A stretch of 64,000 bases of DNA from Kiritimatiellota bacterium (lineage in GTDB: Bacteria > Verrucomicrobiota > Lentisphaeria > Oligosphaerales > JAADHN01). Under the pieces are notes generated by a model. That model was not told where the DNA came from. It did no database searches and was given only the letters and a program-made list of their open reading frames with translations. Position 1 is the first letter of the stretch. Each line of letters begins with the position of its first letter. Location: the NCBI GenBank assembly GCA_013151865.1, contig JAADHN010000145.1:1-64000 (forward strand), given 5' to 3'. Positions 42,609 to 54,088 of the stretch are shown piece by piece. The position numbers and the translations under genes are program-made.

Positions 42609-43811
42609 TCACAATCCCGCTTTGCGTGTCGAACTCTGTTCGGCGACGCAGTACCGGTTCAGGGCCTCGCGGTCGATCGCAATGCCCAGCCCGGGCGTCT
42701 GCGGAATCCGCAGGGTATCGCCTTCCAACGCGAAAGGGACACCGGCCAGTTCGTCCCGCAGTGGGTTCGGGTTGCAGTCGTACTCGAAGAGGACGTCGTT
42801 TTCAGGCGCCTGAGGAAAGGCGGTGTGCGGCACGGGTTCGAGCACGGCCGCGAACTGGAGCGCCGCCGCAAACGCGACCGCACTGCCCCAAACATGGGGC
42901 AACAGCGGGGTGCAGAACGCCGCGGTCAGAGCGTGAATCTTGAGGCCCTCGCTAAATCCCCCGCACGCGGAGATATCGGCCTGGACGATGTCCGCCGCGT
43001 CCGCCTGCAGAAGCCGGCGGTAGCCGTAGCGCGTGTACTCGCACTCGCCGGTCGCGATGGCGATGGAGAGTTCGCGGCGCAGCGCGGCGCACCCCTCCAG
43101 GTCCTCCGGGACAAGCGGCTCCTCGAACCAATAATAGTCCAAGGCCTCAAGTGCCTGGCCCATGCGGCGGGCGGTGTGCCGGTTGTAGGCGTGGTTCGCG
43201 TCGGTCATCAGGAGGAACCGGTCACCCACGGCCTCGCGGACCGCTTCCATGCGTTTGATGTCCTGGGGCAGTGGCAGCAACCCGACCTTCCCCTTGAGAG
43301 CCGTGAAGCCCCGCGCCACGTAGCCGAGCGCCTCGTCGCGAACCTGCCCGACCGCGCTTGCCAAGTCCCGCACGTCTTCGCCACGGTAGTAAAGACCGGT
43401 CGCATAACACCGCACACGGTCGCGGTGAGCGCCGCCGGCGAGAGCGTGAATCGGCAGCCCCGCCGCCTGTCCGCGGATGTCCCAGAGCGCCACATCGATA
43501 CCGCTGAGCGCATCCACCGGTGTCCCGCTGCGGCCGAAATCGCGGGAGGAGCTGTACAGCTCGAACCAGATCGCCTCGGTATTCGCCGGGTCCCGACCGA
43601 GGAGCCGCAGGGCAGCCACGTCGTGGATGTAAGCGGCTACGTGCTCGACCGGCATGGAAACCCCGCTTTCGCCCCAGCCGACGTGCCCATCGTCCGTGGT
43701 GATGCGGACCAAGAGGCTCGTGCGTTCGTGGAAGGAGCCCTGGGAGGAGTAGAAACGCTCGGTCCCGAGAGGGGCCTTCAGCACGAAGGTCTCGATACGG
43801 TCGATTCTCAT
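42609..43811 (-). CDS. Mandelate racemase / muconate lactonizing enzyme family (enolase superfamily)
   Basis: MRIDRIETFVLKAPLG; 'GIDVALWDIRGQAAGLPIHALAGG', 'LLMTDANHAYNRHTARRMGQALEALDYYWFEEPL', 'IATGECEYTRYGYRRLL..ADIVQADISACGGFSEGLKI'. Confidence 0.9.
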   Translation of the reverse strand: MRIDRIETFVLKAPLGTERFYSSQGSFHERTSLLVRITTDDGHVGWGESGVSMPVEHVAAYIHDVAALRLLGRDPANTEAIWFELYSSSRDFGRSGTPVDALSGIDVALWDIRGQAAGLPIHALAGGAHRDRVRCYATGLYYRGEDVRDLASAVGQVRDEALGYVARGFTALKGKVGLLPLPQDIKRMEAVREAVGDRFLLMTDANHAYNRHTARRMGQALEALDYYWFEEPLVPEDLEGCAALRRELSIAIATGECEYTRYGYRRLLQADAADIVQADISACGGFSEGLKIHALTAAFCTPLLPHVWGSAVAFAAALQFAAVLEPVPHTAFPQAPENDVLFEYDCNPNPLRDELAGVPFALEGDTLRIPQTPGLGIAIDREALNRYCVAEQSSTRKAGL

Positions 43812-43999
43812 GTCAGCACAATCTCCCACGCAAGTTGCGGCCCGCCGGCGGGAACGGTTTTCGACGCTGAAAATGCTCCCGATACGAACAATCCAAGAGG
43901 CATGACTCCGTCGTATTCGCGCACGAACCCGCAGGGCGGTCCGCCAGCGACATCAGCGTTTTGCAAACCGCAATCTCCGGCGGACACATGCGGCCCGGC

Positions 44000-46777
44000 T
44001 CACAGCGGGTCCGGCAACCATTCCACGGTCGAGCGGGCCCGGCTGCAGACGCGTCCTTTAGCCGCCCGGACCGTGACCTCGAGACTGTACGGGCCCGGCC
44101 GGACCCGGGCCGTGTCCAGCACGAACAGCCCCCCGGCAGTCAGGTCGCGGGTCTGTGTGAGCACCGGTCTCTTGTTCGCATCGAACAGGAGTGCGGTGAG
44201 CCGATGGGTCCCCGGGCGCACCGTACGTGTCCCCATCAGGTCCACCCGGACGGGCAGCAGGGAACACGGGGCGAGCACGAATGCCGGGACTGCAAGGTCA
44301 CGGACGACCGGCGAGTTGAAGCGGACGAGTTTTGCAGCGGCGATATCGAATATGAGTCGGGTGCCGTCCGCGTAGTTCCTCTCGGCGATGAAGAACTGCA
44401 CTCTTCGAATCGAACGCCACGGCGCCCGCCCACGCCCGACTTGAGCGATCATATCCCGCACCGGAAACAGCACCGGGACCCAGACTCGCTGCCGGCCCCC
44501 CAGGTCGCGGGCGACTTCGAAGAACTTGTTGGACTGGATCGTAAACCCGACCGGGGTCGTGTCGTCGGCGACCTCGTCCCGGTCGGAATCCACGCGGATC
44601 AGAAAAAGCAGGTAATCGTAGCGGGTCATGTCCAATTCGTCTTCGGCAAAAGCGCGGAAGATGCGAGGCCAGCCGACGGGGTACTTGCCGCCTTCGCCGC
44701 GGTCCGTCTTCTGATCTACGACCACCTCCCAGCGCAGTCCCGGTTTGCCGTCCTTCCCGGCGTCCGGAGTGATGGAGAGTTTGCCCTCGCCGGTGACGTT
44801 GATCCATTTCGACCAATCCCCGCCCAAGTCTTTTTCCTCGAGCAGCCCGTCTTTCGCAGCGCGGGCGATGAATGCGGCGGAATCCATGGCGGCATCGGCG
44901 CCGTCCGGCGTGGTGTTTGCCACGAGGACCGACGGAGCATCTCCTTGGCGGCGCGACGGGTATTTGTGCAGTTCGCGGATCGCCAAGGCAAGTTTCCAGC
45001 GGCGAGCGTTGAACTCTTCCGAAGGCCACATCCCGGTCGCCAGGTATTTCGGCTGCACACGGATATCGTCCCACATGCGCTGCAGGAGCGCCTTGGCATC
45101 GGCCACGGCCCGGCGGCAGGCCGGATCGCCCGAGCCGTCCCGTTCCCAAGCAGCCTGTTGGAGCGTATAGATGTATCGAGCATCGTCGCGCCCTTCGCGG
45201 AAACATTCCCAATAGACGGCGGGAATGACCTCACCCTTGTCGTCGATGCGCTGTCCGCAGCCCGAACGTCGTCCCCGCAAATAATCGAACTGGTCCGGCC
45301 CCGGGGTCCAGCTCCAGTTCCACGGGATGAGCATGGTGTAGCCGCTGCGCCAGAAACCGAACCCGTACGTCATGCGCCCGCCCTTGCACATCACCCGCCG
45401 GTCCTTGATTTCCCCGGCGTTGTGGTTGGGATAACACCAATACTCGTACCGCTTCTGAGATACGATTTTCTCGTACGGCATCGAATACGGCTGGGAGCAC
45501 CATACGTCCACCACATCCCGGTAATCGACCGCGTCGGCGGCGACCGGATCTTTGGTGATGTACGTGCGGACCCCGCCGTCCCGGACCGCCTTGTACACCC
45601 GTTGTCCGTACTTTCGACTCGAAGCCGCCACTTCGTCCAGCGGGCAGAAAACGAATTCCGGCCACCCCTTTTTCGCGGCGTCGTCCTTGAATTGCCGGAA
45701 CATTTCCGTGATCCTCGAATAGAACTCCGGCGGCGGAAGCTTGCTGAGGCGCCAGTGCGAGCCGACCTTGGCGCCCGGGGTCGTGAGTCGGTACAAATGC
45801 CCGATGGGGTTGCCGGCCGCCACCGGAATCGGACCGCGAAACCCGAGTTTCAACAGCAATGGAATGTCCTCCGGATGCGCCAATTCGAGACGCTTTCCAT
45901 CGCCCCAGGCGAGGTATTGCGTGGGGAACACATCAAGGCCGAAATCCCTCATGGCCCGGTATTCGTTTTCCGCGGTGCGTTGTATCCAGGCCTCGGGCTT
46001 GCCCCGGTATTGCGAGCGATTGCGGGCGTAGTAATAGGCGGAGTAATGTTTGCGCGGGTCGGCTTTGAGTGTGAAATCGAGAACGCGCAGTCCGACGGGT
46101 ATCCGGACGGCCCGGTCGAACCCGTCGTCCCATAGGGTCACCGCGCCGGTGTACACACCCGGCACGGCTTTTTCCGGCACGTGAATCGTAATCCACCAGC
46201 GCAGGCATTCGCCGGCCGGCGAACTGTGGACCGTGACCCGTTCGAGCAGTTCCGGGACGCGCCGGTACGTGTTCCGCGACGTGTACCGGGGGAAGCCGAT
46301 GTTCCAGTACGTGCCCAGGCGCACCTCGAGGGCGGACGCCGGGATCACCGCACCGCCGGGACCGCGGAGAGCGCCGGCCCGGACCCGGAAGTTCTTCAGA
46401 GGGCGAACGGGATAGACGGCGAACGTGACCGGTTCGAATTCGCCCGGGGTCGCGAATGCCCTCAGCGCCTCCAATCGCTCGTGTGCCAACGGGCGCGTGT
46501 TCGGGTAGACCGGCTCCATGATGGGACGCTCGAACAAGAGGTAGCCGCGCGCTTTCTCGGCGGCTGTGAGCACGGGAGCGGGCGCCGTCTCGACAAATGG
46601 GACTTCTTTGTAGTTCGACGGGACCGTCGGTTGCTTCCGGGAACGACGCTCCGGCGCCGAATCCGCAGGCTTGGCGACGAGAGCAATGGCCGGTAAGGGA
46701 CCGGAACGCGCCGCCCCCCCCGGGACGAGCAACAGTGAAAAAGCGCCAAGCGCCACCGGCAGTACCGTTTTCTGCAT
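44000..46777 (-). CDS. DUF4091-type (GH123-like) secreted protein
   Basis: MQKTVLPVALGAFSLLLVPGGAAR signal peptide; 'PGEFEPVTFAVYPVRPLKNFRVRAGAL', 'WEFREGRDDARYIYTLQQAAWE'-type DUF4091 ending (sequence reads CFREGRDDARYIYTLQQAAWERDG). Confidence 0.75.
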   Translation of the reverse strand: MQKTVLPVALGAFSLLLVPGGAARSGPLPAIALVAKPADSAPERRSRKQPTVPSNYKEVPFVETAPAPVLTAAEKARGYLLFERPIMEPVYPNTRPLAHERLEALRAFATPGEFEPVTFAVYPVRPLKNFRVRAGALRGPGGAVIPASALEVRLGTYWNIGFPRYTSRNTYRRVPELLERVTVHSSPAGECLRWWITIHVPEKAVPGVYTGAVTLWDDGFDRAVRIPVGLRVLDFTLKADPRKHYSAYYYARNRSQYRGKPEAWIQRTAENEYRAMRDFGLDVFPTQYLAWGDGKRLELAHPEDIPLLLKLGFRGPIPVAAGNPIGHLYRLTTPGAKVGSHWRLSKLPPPEFYSRITEMFRQFKDDAAKKGWPEFVFCPLDEVAASSRKYGQRVYKAVRDGGVRTYITKDPVAADAVDYRDVVDVWCSQPYSMPYEKIVSQKRYEYWCYPNHNAGEIKDRRVMCKGGRMTYGFGFWRSGYTMLIPWNWSWTPGPDQFDYLRGRRSGCGQRIDDKGEVIPAVYWECFREGRDDARYIYTLQQAAWERDGSGDPACRRAVADAKALLQRMWDDIRVQPKYLATGMWPSEEFNARRWKLALAIRELHKYPSRRQGDAPSVLVANTTPDGADAAMDSAAFIARAAKDGLLEEKDLGGDWSKWINVTGEGKLSITPDAGKDGKPGLRWEVVVDQKTDRGEGGKYPVGWPRIFRAFAEDELDMTRYDYLLFLIRVDSDRDEVADDTTPVGFTIQSNKFFEVARDLGGRQRVWVPVLFPVRDMIAQVGRGRAPWRSIRRVQFFIAERNYADGTRLIFDIAAAKLVRFNSPVVRDLAVPAFVLAPCSLLPVRVDLMGTRTVRPGTHRLTALLFDANKRPVLTQTRDLTAGGLFVLDTARVRPGPYSLEVTVRAAKGRVCSRARSTVEWLPDPL

Positions 46778-47025
46778 GAAATGTTTTCTCCTGTTGATGC
46801 CCTTGCCGCAGCCGTCCGGTCCCGGCACAGCCGGGGTTGGTTGCCGTCCTCGCCTGATCGAGGAATTCGCCCACGGACAGATCGTCGGGACCCCGTCACG
46901 CGATGCGCTCGAATCGATCCTCCTTCCGGGCGTTGTCCAGGTGGCGCCCGGCGCTGCCCGGACCGGTTGTCGTCGCAGAAAGCATCGACGGCGACGGCAA
47001 ATGGGGCCGAGACATGGAATCCGGT

Positions 47026-48519
47026 TCAGTCCCCACGCTTGACTCGAGCGCCGGATCGCCCGGTTGCCTCGAGCACGAATTCCACAATCGGCGTCGGATC
47101 TTCGAGGCTGTGAGGGTGATGTTTCATGTCGGGCTTGCGGAAAACGGAAACCGGACCGCCCAGTTCCCGGTAGCGTTTGACGGCGATCTCGCCGTTTTCC
47201 GCGGGCGGGACCACTGTATCGGCCATGCCCATCAGGTAGAGGATGGGGATGCGCGCCCGGGCCAGGGTCGCCAAGTTGTCGAGCGGATTGCCGCGCCAGG
47301 CCCGGGCCGCATTTTCATCGGCGAAACCATACGCCTTCAAACAGGCTTCCCAACCCGTTTCACTGCCCTGCCCCCGCCCCAGGCCGCCGGGCCAACTCTT
47401 GATGTCGAGCACTGCGTTGTCGGCATAGATCCCGGAGACCTTGCCGGGGTTCGCGACAGCCCAGTTGTGAACGATCAATCCACCGCGGCTCATGCCCTCG
47501 AGGAACGGTTTGGCATTGAAGCCACGGTCTCGCATGAAGGCATAGAACCGATCCCAACGTCTGACGGCGGCAGGTGCGCCGTAGAGGTCGACAACGTCGC
47601 AATAGGCCACGTGAAAACCGCGCTCGAGCAAGGCAAGATCTGCTTGAGGCTCATGCCCCCAGAACCGAGCGCGCCAGATCCACGGGGCGCCCGCCGCGGT
47701 GCGGGGCGGAAAGGCGAGCTTGCAAGCTACGCCGGCCAAGCGGAAATCGACGCCGCGAAAGCCGTGGAACGAGAAAGGCCGGGGGGCCGGCGCCTGGGGC
47801 AAACGAACTTGGAACGCATCGTCCCATCGAGTCTGAATGGCTTCCCGGGCACGTGCGGCAATGGCCGCCGCGCCCGCCGGCGTGGGATGAACCCCGTCAA
47901 CCACCCGTCCCTCGCTCCAACTGGTGTAGCGCATGTCAACGAATTCCACGCCCGCCTCGACGGCGACTTCCCGGGTCCAACGCCGCAGGGCTTCGAGACG
48001 GGGTGCTCGCGCTTCGAGGTCGGCTTTCCGCTCCGGAGTCAGGTGTTTCAGATTCGGACGCATGGACGGCGGGGCGCAAAGCAGAATCCGCACGCCCGAA
48101 TTGACCTTCCGCAATCGATCGATCAAGGCACGATAATCCGGTTTGAACTCTTTCCGGTGCGCCCAATTGCCGCGCGCGCCGGCGCAGGTGTCGTTCGTGC
48201 CGAGCATCACGAGGGCAACGTCCGGTCGGAACCCGAGGGCATCCCGGAAAGCCTGTTGCCGGACGTACGGCCGGTCGCTGCGGCGAAGCAAGGCGGCGCC
48301 GCCGACGCCGAAATTGCGGACTTCGAACCCCGGCCCGAGCAATCTCCCGAGCACGGACGGATAGCAGGTGCGGAGCCGGTCGGGCAACCGGGCGCCGGCT
48401 GTGATGGAATCCCCGAGACAGGCCACGCGCACGGAAGCGGGGTCTCCGCGGACCGCAGCCAACGCACACGCGCTGCCGCACAGAAACATGAGCGAACCAG
48501 TCGTAGCGGCTGGAAACAT
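47026..48519 (-). CDS. SGNH/GDSL-type esterase fused to an alpha/beta hydrolase
   Basis: N-term 'VRVACLGDSITAGARLPDRLRTCYPSVLGRLLG', 'VMLGTNDTCAG', 'VDGVHPTPAGAAAIA'; C-term 'FLEGMSRGGLIVHNWAVANPGKVSGIYADNAV', 'IPILYLMGMADTVVPPAENGE'. Confidence 0.82.
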   Translation of the reverse strand: MFPAATTGSLMFLCGSACALAAVRGDPASVRVACLGDSITAGARLPDRLRTCYPSVLGRLLGPGFEVRNFGVGGAALLRRSDRPYVRQQAFRDALGFRPDVALVMLGTNDTCAGARGNWAHRKEFKPDYRALIDRLRKVNSGVRILLCAPPSMRPNLKHLTPERKADLEARAPRLEALRRWTREVAVEAGVEFVDMRYTSWSEGRVVDGVHPTPAGAAAIAARAREAIQTRWDDAFQVRLPQAPAPRPFSFHGFRGVDFRLAGVACKLAFPPRTAAGAPWIWRARFWGHEPQADLALLERGFHVAYCDVVDLYGAPAAVRRWDRFYAFMRDRGFNAKPFLEGMSRGGLIVHNWAVANPGKVSGIYADNAVLDIKSWPGGLGRGQGSETGWEACLKAYGFADENAARAWRGNPLDNLATLARARIPILYLMGMADTVVPPAENGEIAVKRYRELGGPVSVFRKPDMKHHPHSLEDPTPIVEFVLEATGRSGARVKRGD

Positions 48520-48602
48520 ACGTTCCTCCCGAGGGACGCCTTCTGTTCTTTGGGGCCCGGGCCGGAGCGCCGCGAAAGTTGAAGTTGGACCGAGCCGCGC
48601 GG

Positions 48603-50954
48603 TCAATCCCGGGTCCCGACCTCGACGCGGAGTCGGACTTCGGTCCCGACCACGCCGTCGGCCTGGGCCTGCAGCACGATGACGCCGGGCGCCCCGGTCG
48701 GCTGGACGATTACGAGCCCGCGCCCGCGCCAGACTCTATGGCAATTCCCACGGTAGGGCTCGGTATTCCTCGGGTCCGCGTTGGCCACCGCGGCAATCCG
48801 CCCCGGTCCTCGGAGCGTGAAATAAACCATGCGATCCTCGGTCGGGACCCGGCGACGGGCGGCGTCGAGGACTTCAACGGTAATATAAGCCAAGTCGTTG
48901 GGGCCGGCACGCAGACATTCACGGTCCGCCTGAAGCCCGATGCGTTCCGCCGTTCCCGCCGTGGTCAGTGCGGACTCCGCAACCGGACGGCCGGCTGCGT
49001 ACTCCACGACCCGCAGCTCGCCGGGCTCGTATGCAACCGCGAACGAGGCGATGAACCGGACTGCGACTCCCGAGGGGCGGCGGCCGAGCGACCGACTATT
49101 GAGGAACAGTTCCACCTCGTCTCCGCCGGCGTAGATGTCCACCTGCAGCTCGCGGCCCTCGAGCCCGGGCCAGGTCCAGCTCGGCTGCAGGTCATGCCAC
49201 CCCCAGGGAGAAACCAACACCTTTCGCCCGTCCGAATGCGGCGGATGGACCCCGATCCAGGGACCTTTGGCCACCCCCCAAAGTACGTCTCGGTAATGCG
49301 ACTGGGGTCGCTTGAACCCGCACAAGTCGATATCGCCGCAATTCGCCTGGTTCCAAGGGTAGCCCGGCAGATGTCCCTCTTGTTCGCCTTCGAGATAGGT
49401 GCGGCCGATCCCCGCCTCGCCGAGGTAATCCAAGGCGGTCCAGACGAAATCGCCGGCCAGGAAGTCGAATTTCTCGACCGCCTGCCAGTACTCGAAGGCC
49501 AGCGGCGGGAACGATTCGGTGGCGACGACCACGCGACTCGGGCGCCGCTCATGGTCCGATTCGTACACGTCGAGTCGGTAATTGTAGCCGCAGACATCCA
49601 GGGCGTCGAGCAGGGCGTCGGTATCGCGCCACTCGCCCTGTCCGTCCCAGACATTGCAGATGCCGGCCGTCACGGGACGAGTGGGATCGATTTCCCGGAC
49701 ACGCGCCGCGAGTTTTCGAGCGATCTCCGCACCTTCGGGCAGAGCGCGCTCGACCAGTTCGTTGCCGATGCTCCAAAGAATGATCGAGGGACGGTTGCGG
49801 TCGCGCAGAAGCATGCTGTCCAGGTCGCGCCGCCACCAATCGTCGAAATGGCGATGATAATCGTAGGGCAGTTTGGGGGCGCGCCACACGTCGAAGGCCT
49901 CGTCGACGACCAACATACCGAGTCGGTCGCAGGCAGCCAAAAAGGCGCGAGAGGGCGGGTTGTGCGCACAGCGCACGGCGTTGTAGCCGGCGGCCTTGAG
50001 GAGTTCGACCTTGCGTTCCTCGGCCCGGTCGAACGAGGCCGCCCCAAGAGGACCGCAATCGTGATGGACGCAGCCGCCGCGCAGCGACAGTCGCCGGCCG
50101 TTCAAGACAAACCCTTCCGCGGGCGTGAAGCGAAAGCTCCGGATCCCGAACGTGTCCTCGCTGCGGTCCGCGACGGCGTCGCCGAGGCGAAGCTCAGTGC
50201 GGATCCGATACAGGGACGGGGTCTCCGGAGACCAAAGGCGAGGGGCAGCGACCGCGAGCGAAGCGGCGGCCTGGACGCACCCCTCGGCGGGAACGGTCAC
50301 GGAAGCAGTGCCGGCAGCGGTTTCTTCTCCATCCGGACCCAGGACTTGCCAGCCAACTGTTGCCCGGACGTCGGCGTCGGTTTCGTTCCGGATCGGAGTC
50401 GACAACCGGACAACCGCGGCGTTCGCCGAGACCTCCGGGGTCGCGGCCCACGTCCCCCAATGGCCGATGTGCACCGGCCCACCGACGAGCAGGCGGACGT
50501 GACGATAGATCCCGGACCCCGAATACCACCGGGTGTGCTGATGCGTCGAATTGTCCACGCGCACCGCCAAGACATTTTTTTGGCCCGGACGAAGGGAGCG
50601 GGAGAGATCGACGTGGAAGGTGGTGTATCCGTACGGATGCCGGAGCAGGTAATGACCGTTGCACCAAACCTCGGCGTCGCGATAGACGCCTTCGAATTCG
50701 ATCTCCACGTGGCGGCCGCGCCAGTCCGTCGGGAGATCGAGATGTTTGCGGTACCAGCCCACGCCGTCGAGGAAGAACCCCCCCCGGCCGCCCGAGGGCG
50801 CATCGGACCGGCGGTCGAGTTCGATGCTCCAATCGTGCGGCAAATCCAGTCTGCGCCAGCCGGAATCGTCAAAGTGCGGCGAGGACGCCGCCTCGGGGGC
50901 GTCGAGCAGAAATCCCCAGTCCGAGTCGATGAGAACGCCGTGCATGGCCGCCAA
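48603..50954 (-). CDS. Glycoside hydrolase family 2 (beta-galactosidase-like)
   Basis: 'WRRLDLPHDWSIE', 'GVGWYRKHLDLPTDWRGRHVEIEFEGVYRDAEVWCNGHYLLRHPYGYTTFHVDLS', 'GYNAVRCAHNPPSRAFLAACDRLGMLVVDEAFDVW', 'IGNELVERA'. Confidence 0.93.
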   Translation of the reverse strand: MAAMHGVLIDSDWGFLLDAPEAASSPHFDDSGWRRLDLPHDWSIELDRRSDAPSGGRGGFFLDGVGWYRKHLDLPTDWRGRHVEIEFEGVYRDAEVWCNGHYLLRHPYGYTTFHVDLSRSLRPGQKNVLAVRVDNSTHQHTRWYSGSGIYRHVRLLVGGPVHIGHWGTWAATPEVSANAAVVRLSTPIRNETDADVRATVGWQVLGPDGEETAAGTASVTVPAEGCVQAAASLAVAAPRLWSPETPSLYRIRTELRLGDAVADRSEDTFGIRSFRFTPAEGFVLNGRRLSLRGGCVHHDCGPLGAASFDRAEERKVELLKAAGYNAVRCAHNPPSRAFLAACDRLGMLVVDEAFDVWRAPKLPYDYHRHFDDWWRRDLDSMLLRDRNRPSIILWSIGNELVERALPEGAEIARKLAARVREIDPTRPVTAGICNVWDGQGEWRDTDALLDALDVCGYNYRLDVYESDHERRPSRVVVATESFPPLAFEYWQAVEKFDFLAGDFVWTALDYLGEAGIGRTYLEGEQEGHLPGYPWNQANCGDIDLCGFKRPQSHYRDVLWGVAKGPWIGVHPPHSDGRKVLVSPWGWHDLQPSWTWPGLEGRELQVDIYAGGDEVELFLNSRSLGRRPSGVAVRFIASFAVAYEPGELRVVEYAAGRPVAESALTTAGTAERIGLQADRECLRAGPNDLAYITVEVLDAARRRVPTEDRMVYFTLRGPGRIAAVANADPRNTEPYRGNCHRVWRGRGLVIVQPTGAPGVIVLQAQADGVVGTEVRLRVEVGTRD

Positions 50955-51349
50955 CCTTTCCGTTCGCCCGCCAATGAGGGACTACCGACAACGATTCCCA
51001 TGCCGGTAATATGCGTAGCTTCCCGGCGCAATGCGAACTCCGCCGGCCGAATGGATGTGCGGAGCCGAGCGCCAAGAATTCGCAGCCGGCCGGTTACGGA
51101 GTGGCGACGGCTCGAAATCGAGACCGAATCGACATCGGGGCCGGCCGTAATTGCGGTCGCAACAGCGATTCCGATTCCGTTCCCGCAAAACTGAGACATT
51201 GCGGGAATCCGCTTGGGGCACTTGGGACCGGGCGAGAGTCGGGCTACCTTACTACACCCCCGCACTCGCACTGGGGCAGCCGAAACCGGAGCACACGGCG
51301 CCCGGCGAATTCGTGCCGGGCCGACATCACTCGAGCGGGAACGATCTTC

Positions 51350-52192
51350 ATGCACGGAACCGAGAAAATGCTTGCACGCGCTTTTTGGCCGCGAGGCCTA
51401 TGGGTCCTGGCGTGCGTTTGGGCGATCGGGGTCGCGGCTCAACAGGTGCCCGGGGTGAGCTACCCGCCGAAACCCGGCGACCGCGAATTCATCAGCGACC
51501 AAGCCGAATTGCTGACCCCGGAGGCGCGGAAGGCCCTGAAAAAGCGCCTGGACAAGCTTCTCACCGACAAGGCGATCCCCATCATCGTGGTGACCATTCC
51601 TTCCCTGGCCCAATACGGGGCGCAGGGTATGCGCATCGAGTTGTACGCCCGACTGCTGTTCGACCATTGGGGGATCGGCCACCCGAAGATTCAAGTCGGA
51701 GGGCGCGGCAGGGGGCGCAGGGCGACGGTCGAGTGGAACAAAGGCATTCTTCTGCTGATCTCTGTGGGGGACCGCAAGGCGCGGATCGAACTGGGCGCCG
51801 GCTTCGGTCGGGAAAAGGACAAATTGTGCGGCGACATCATGCGAACCCACATCATCCCGTTTTTCAAACGAGGCGATTTCGCCGGAGGCATCGAGGCGGG
51901 CGTGAAAGCCCTCGAACAGATGGCCCGGGAAGAGGTCATCGAGCCGCCGCCTCGCCCCTGGTGGCATTACGCCGTCTTTCTGGGTGCGATCGCGCTGACG
52001 GTGTTCACCATTTCCTCCCTGATACGCCACGGGACCCGGGGATGGGCCTGGCTTTTCTGGGGCGCGGCGCTGGGCCTGCTCTGGTTCCTGGTCTATAACA
52101 TTCTGATGTCGTCGGGGCGTTCCGGCGGGTTCGGCGGCGGTTCGTTCGGCGGCGGTTTCTCGGGCGGTGGGGGTGCGACCGGATCGTGGTGA
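51350..52192 (+). CDS. TPM-domain (YgcG-like) secreted/membrane protein
   Basis: 'FISDQAELLTPEARKALKKRLDKLLTDKAIPIIVVTIPSLAQYG', TM segment, Gly/Ser-rich tail GGFGGGSFGGGFSGGGGATGSW. Confidence 0.85.
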   Translation: MHGTEKMLARAFWPRGLWVLACVWAIGVAAQQVPGVSYPPKPGDREFISDQAELLTPEARKALKKRLDKLLTDKAIPIIVVTIPSLAQYGAQGMRIELYARLLFDHWGIGHPKIQVGGRGRGRRATVEWNKGILLLISVGDRKARIELGAGFGREKDKLCGDIMRTHIIPFFKRGDFAGGIEAGVKALEQMAREEVIEPPPRPWWHYAVFLGAIALTVFTISSLIRHGTRGWAWLFWGAALGLLWFLVYNILMSSGRSGGFGGGSFGGGFSGGGGATGSW

Positions 52193-52293
52193 CCGGCCCC
52201 GCCGCAGGCGGCCGAGCGGCGGAGCAGGACATGAGATCGCCGTTGCGATCATGACGGCTTTCCACAGGCCGAAGAGTGACGAGGATGGGGCGC

Positions 52294-52980
52294 ATGAATA
52301 TCCGAGACTTCTTTTCGGAAGAAGAAAAAAAACAAATCGATACGGCCGTGGGTGAGGCCGAACGCCGAACGTCGGCGGAAATCGTACCGGTCCTGACGGG
52401 CGCCAGCGGCGATTACGACCGGGCCGAGGACATGTTCGGCCTCTTCCTGGCCGTGGCGGCGGTCTGCGCCTGCTGGGTCCTGTTCCAGGGGCCCAAAGCG
52501 GGCGTTTGGGAAACCGGGCAAGACGTGGCCCTGCGCTACGGGCTGCCGTGGATCGTCGCAACCATCCTGGTCGCCTTTGCGGTTGGGGCCGTGACAGCCA
52601 CCAAGGCCTGGTTCATTCGCCACCTGTTCACGCCGCGCTCCGTCATGCTGGCCGCGGTGCGACGGGGGGCCGAACGGGCTTTTTATGAGCACAGTCTGTC
52701 CCGAACGACAGGAGGAACGGGAGTGTTGATCTACGTGTCGGTTTTCGAGCGCATGGTCTACGTCTTGGGCGATTCGACCATCAGCGAGAAACTGACGGAT
52801 GCGGACTTCGCAGAAGTCAAAGACGCCGTCGTTGCGGGGTTCGCAAGCGGTCGACGCGCCGAGGGCATGTGCAACGGGATTCGCCTGTGCGGCGAGAAAC
52901 TGGCGGCGCATTTTCCGATTCAGGAGGGGGACGTCAACGAACTGCCGAACCAACTGCGCATCTACGAACAACGACTCTGA
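52294..52980 (+). CDS. TPM-domain membrane protein
   Basis: MNIRDFFSEEEKKQIDTAVGEAERRTSAEIVPVLTGASGDYDRAEDMFGLFLA...; 'VLIYVSVFERMVYVLGDSTISEKLTD'. Confidence 0.8.
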   Translation: MNIRDFFSEEEKKQIDTAVGEAERRTSAEIVPVLTGASGDYDRAEDMFGLFLAVAAVCACWVLFQGPKAGVWETGQDVALRYGLPWIVATILVAFAVGAVTATKAWFIRHLFTPRSVMLAAVRRGAERAFYEHSLSRTTGGTGVLIYVSVFERMVYVLGDSTISEKLTDADFAEVKDAVVAGFASGRRAEGMCNGIRLCGEKLAAHFPIQEGDVNELPNQLRIYEQRL

Positions 52981-53023
52981 TCCGGACCGTTGACCGGGAA
53001 CGCTTGGGCACGCCGGTCTCCGG

Positions 53024-54068
<1,045 letters not shown>

Positions 54069-54088
<20 letters not shown>

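Noticed and set aside
48579-51194. 871-aa ORF antisense to the GH2 gene
   Set aside because: No domain-like sequence; mirror of the GH2 coding frame.
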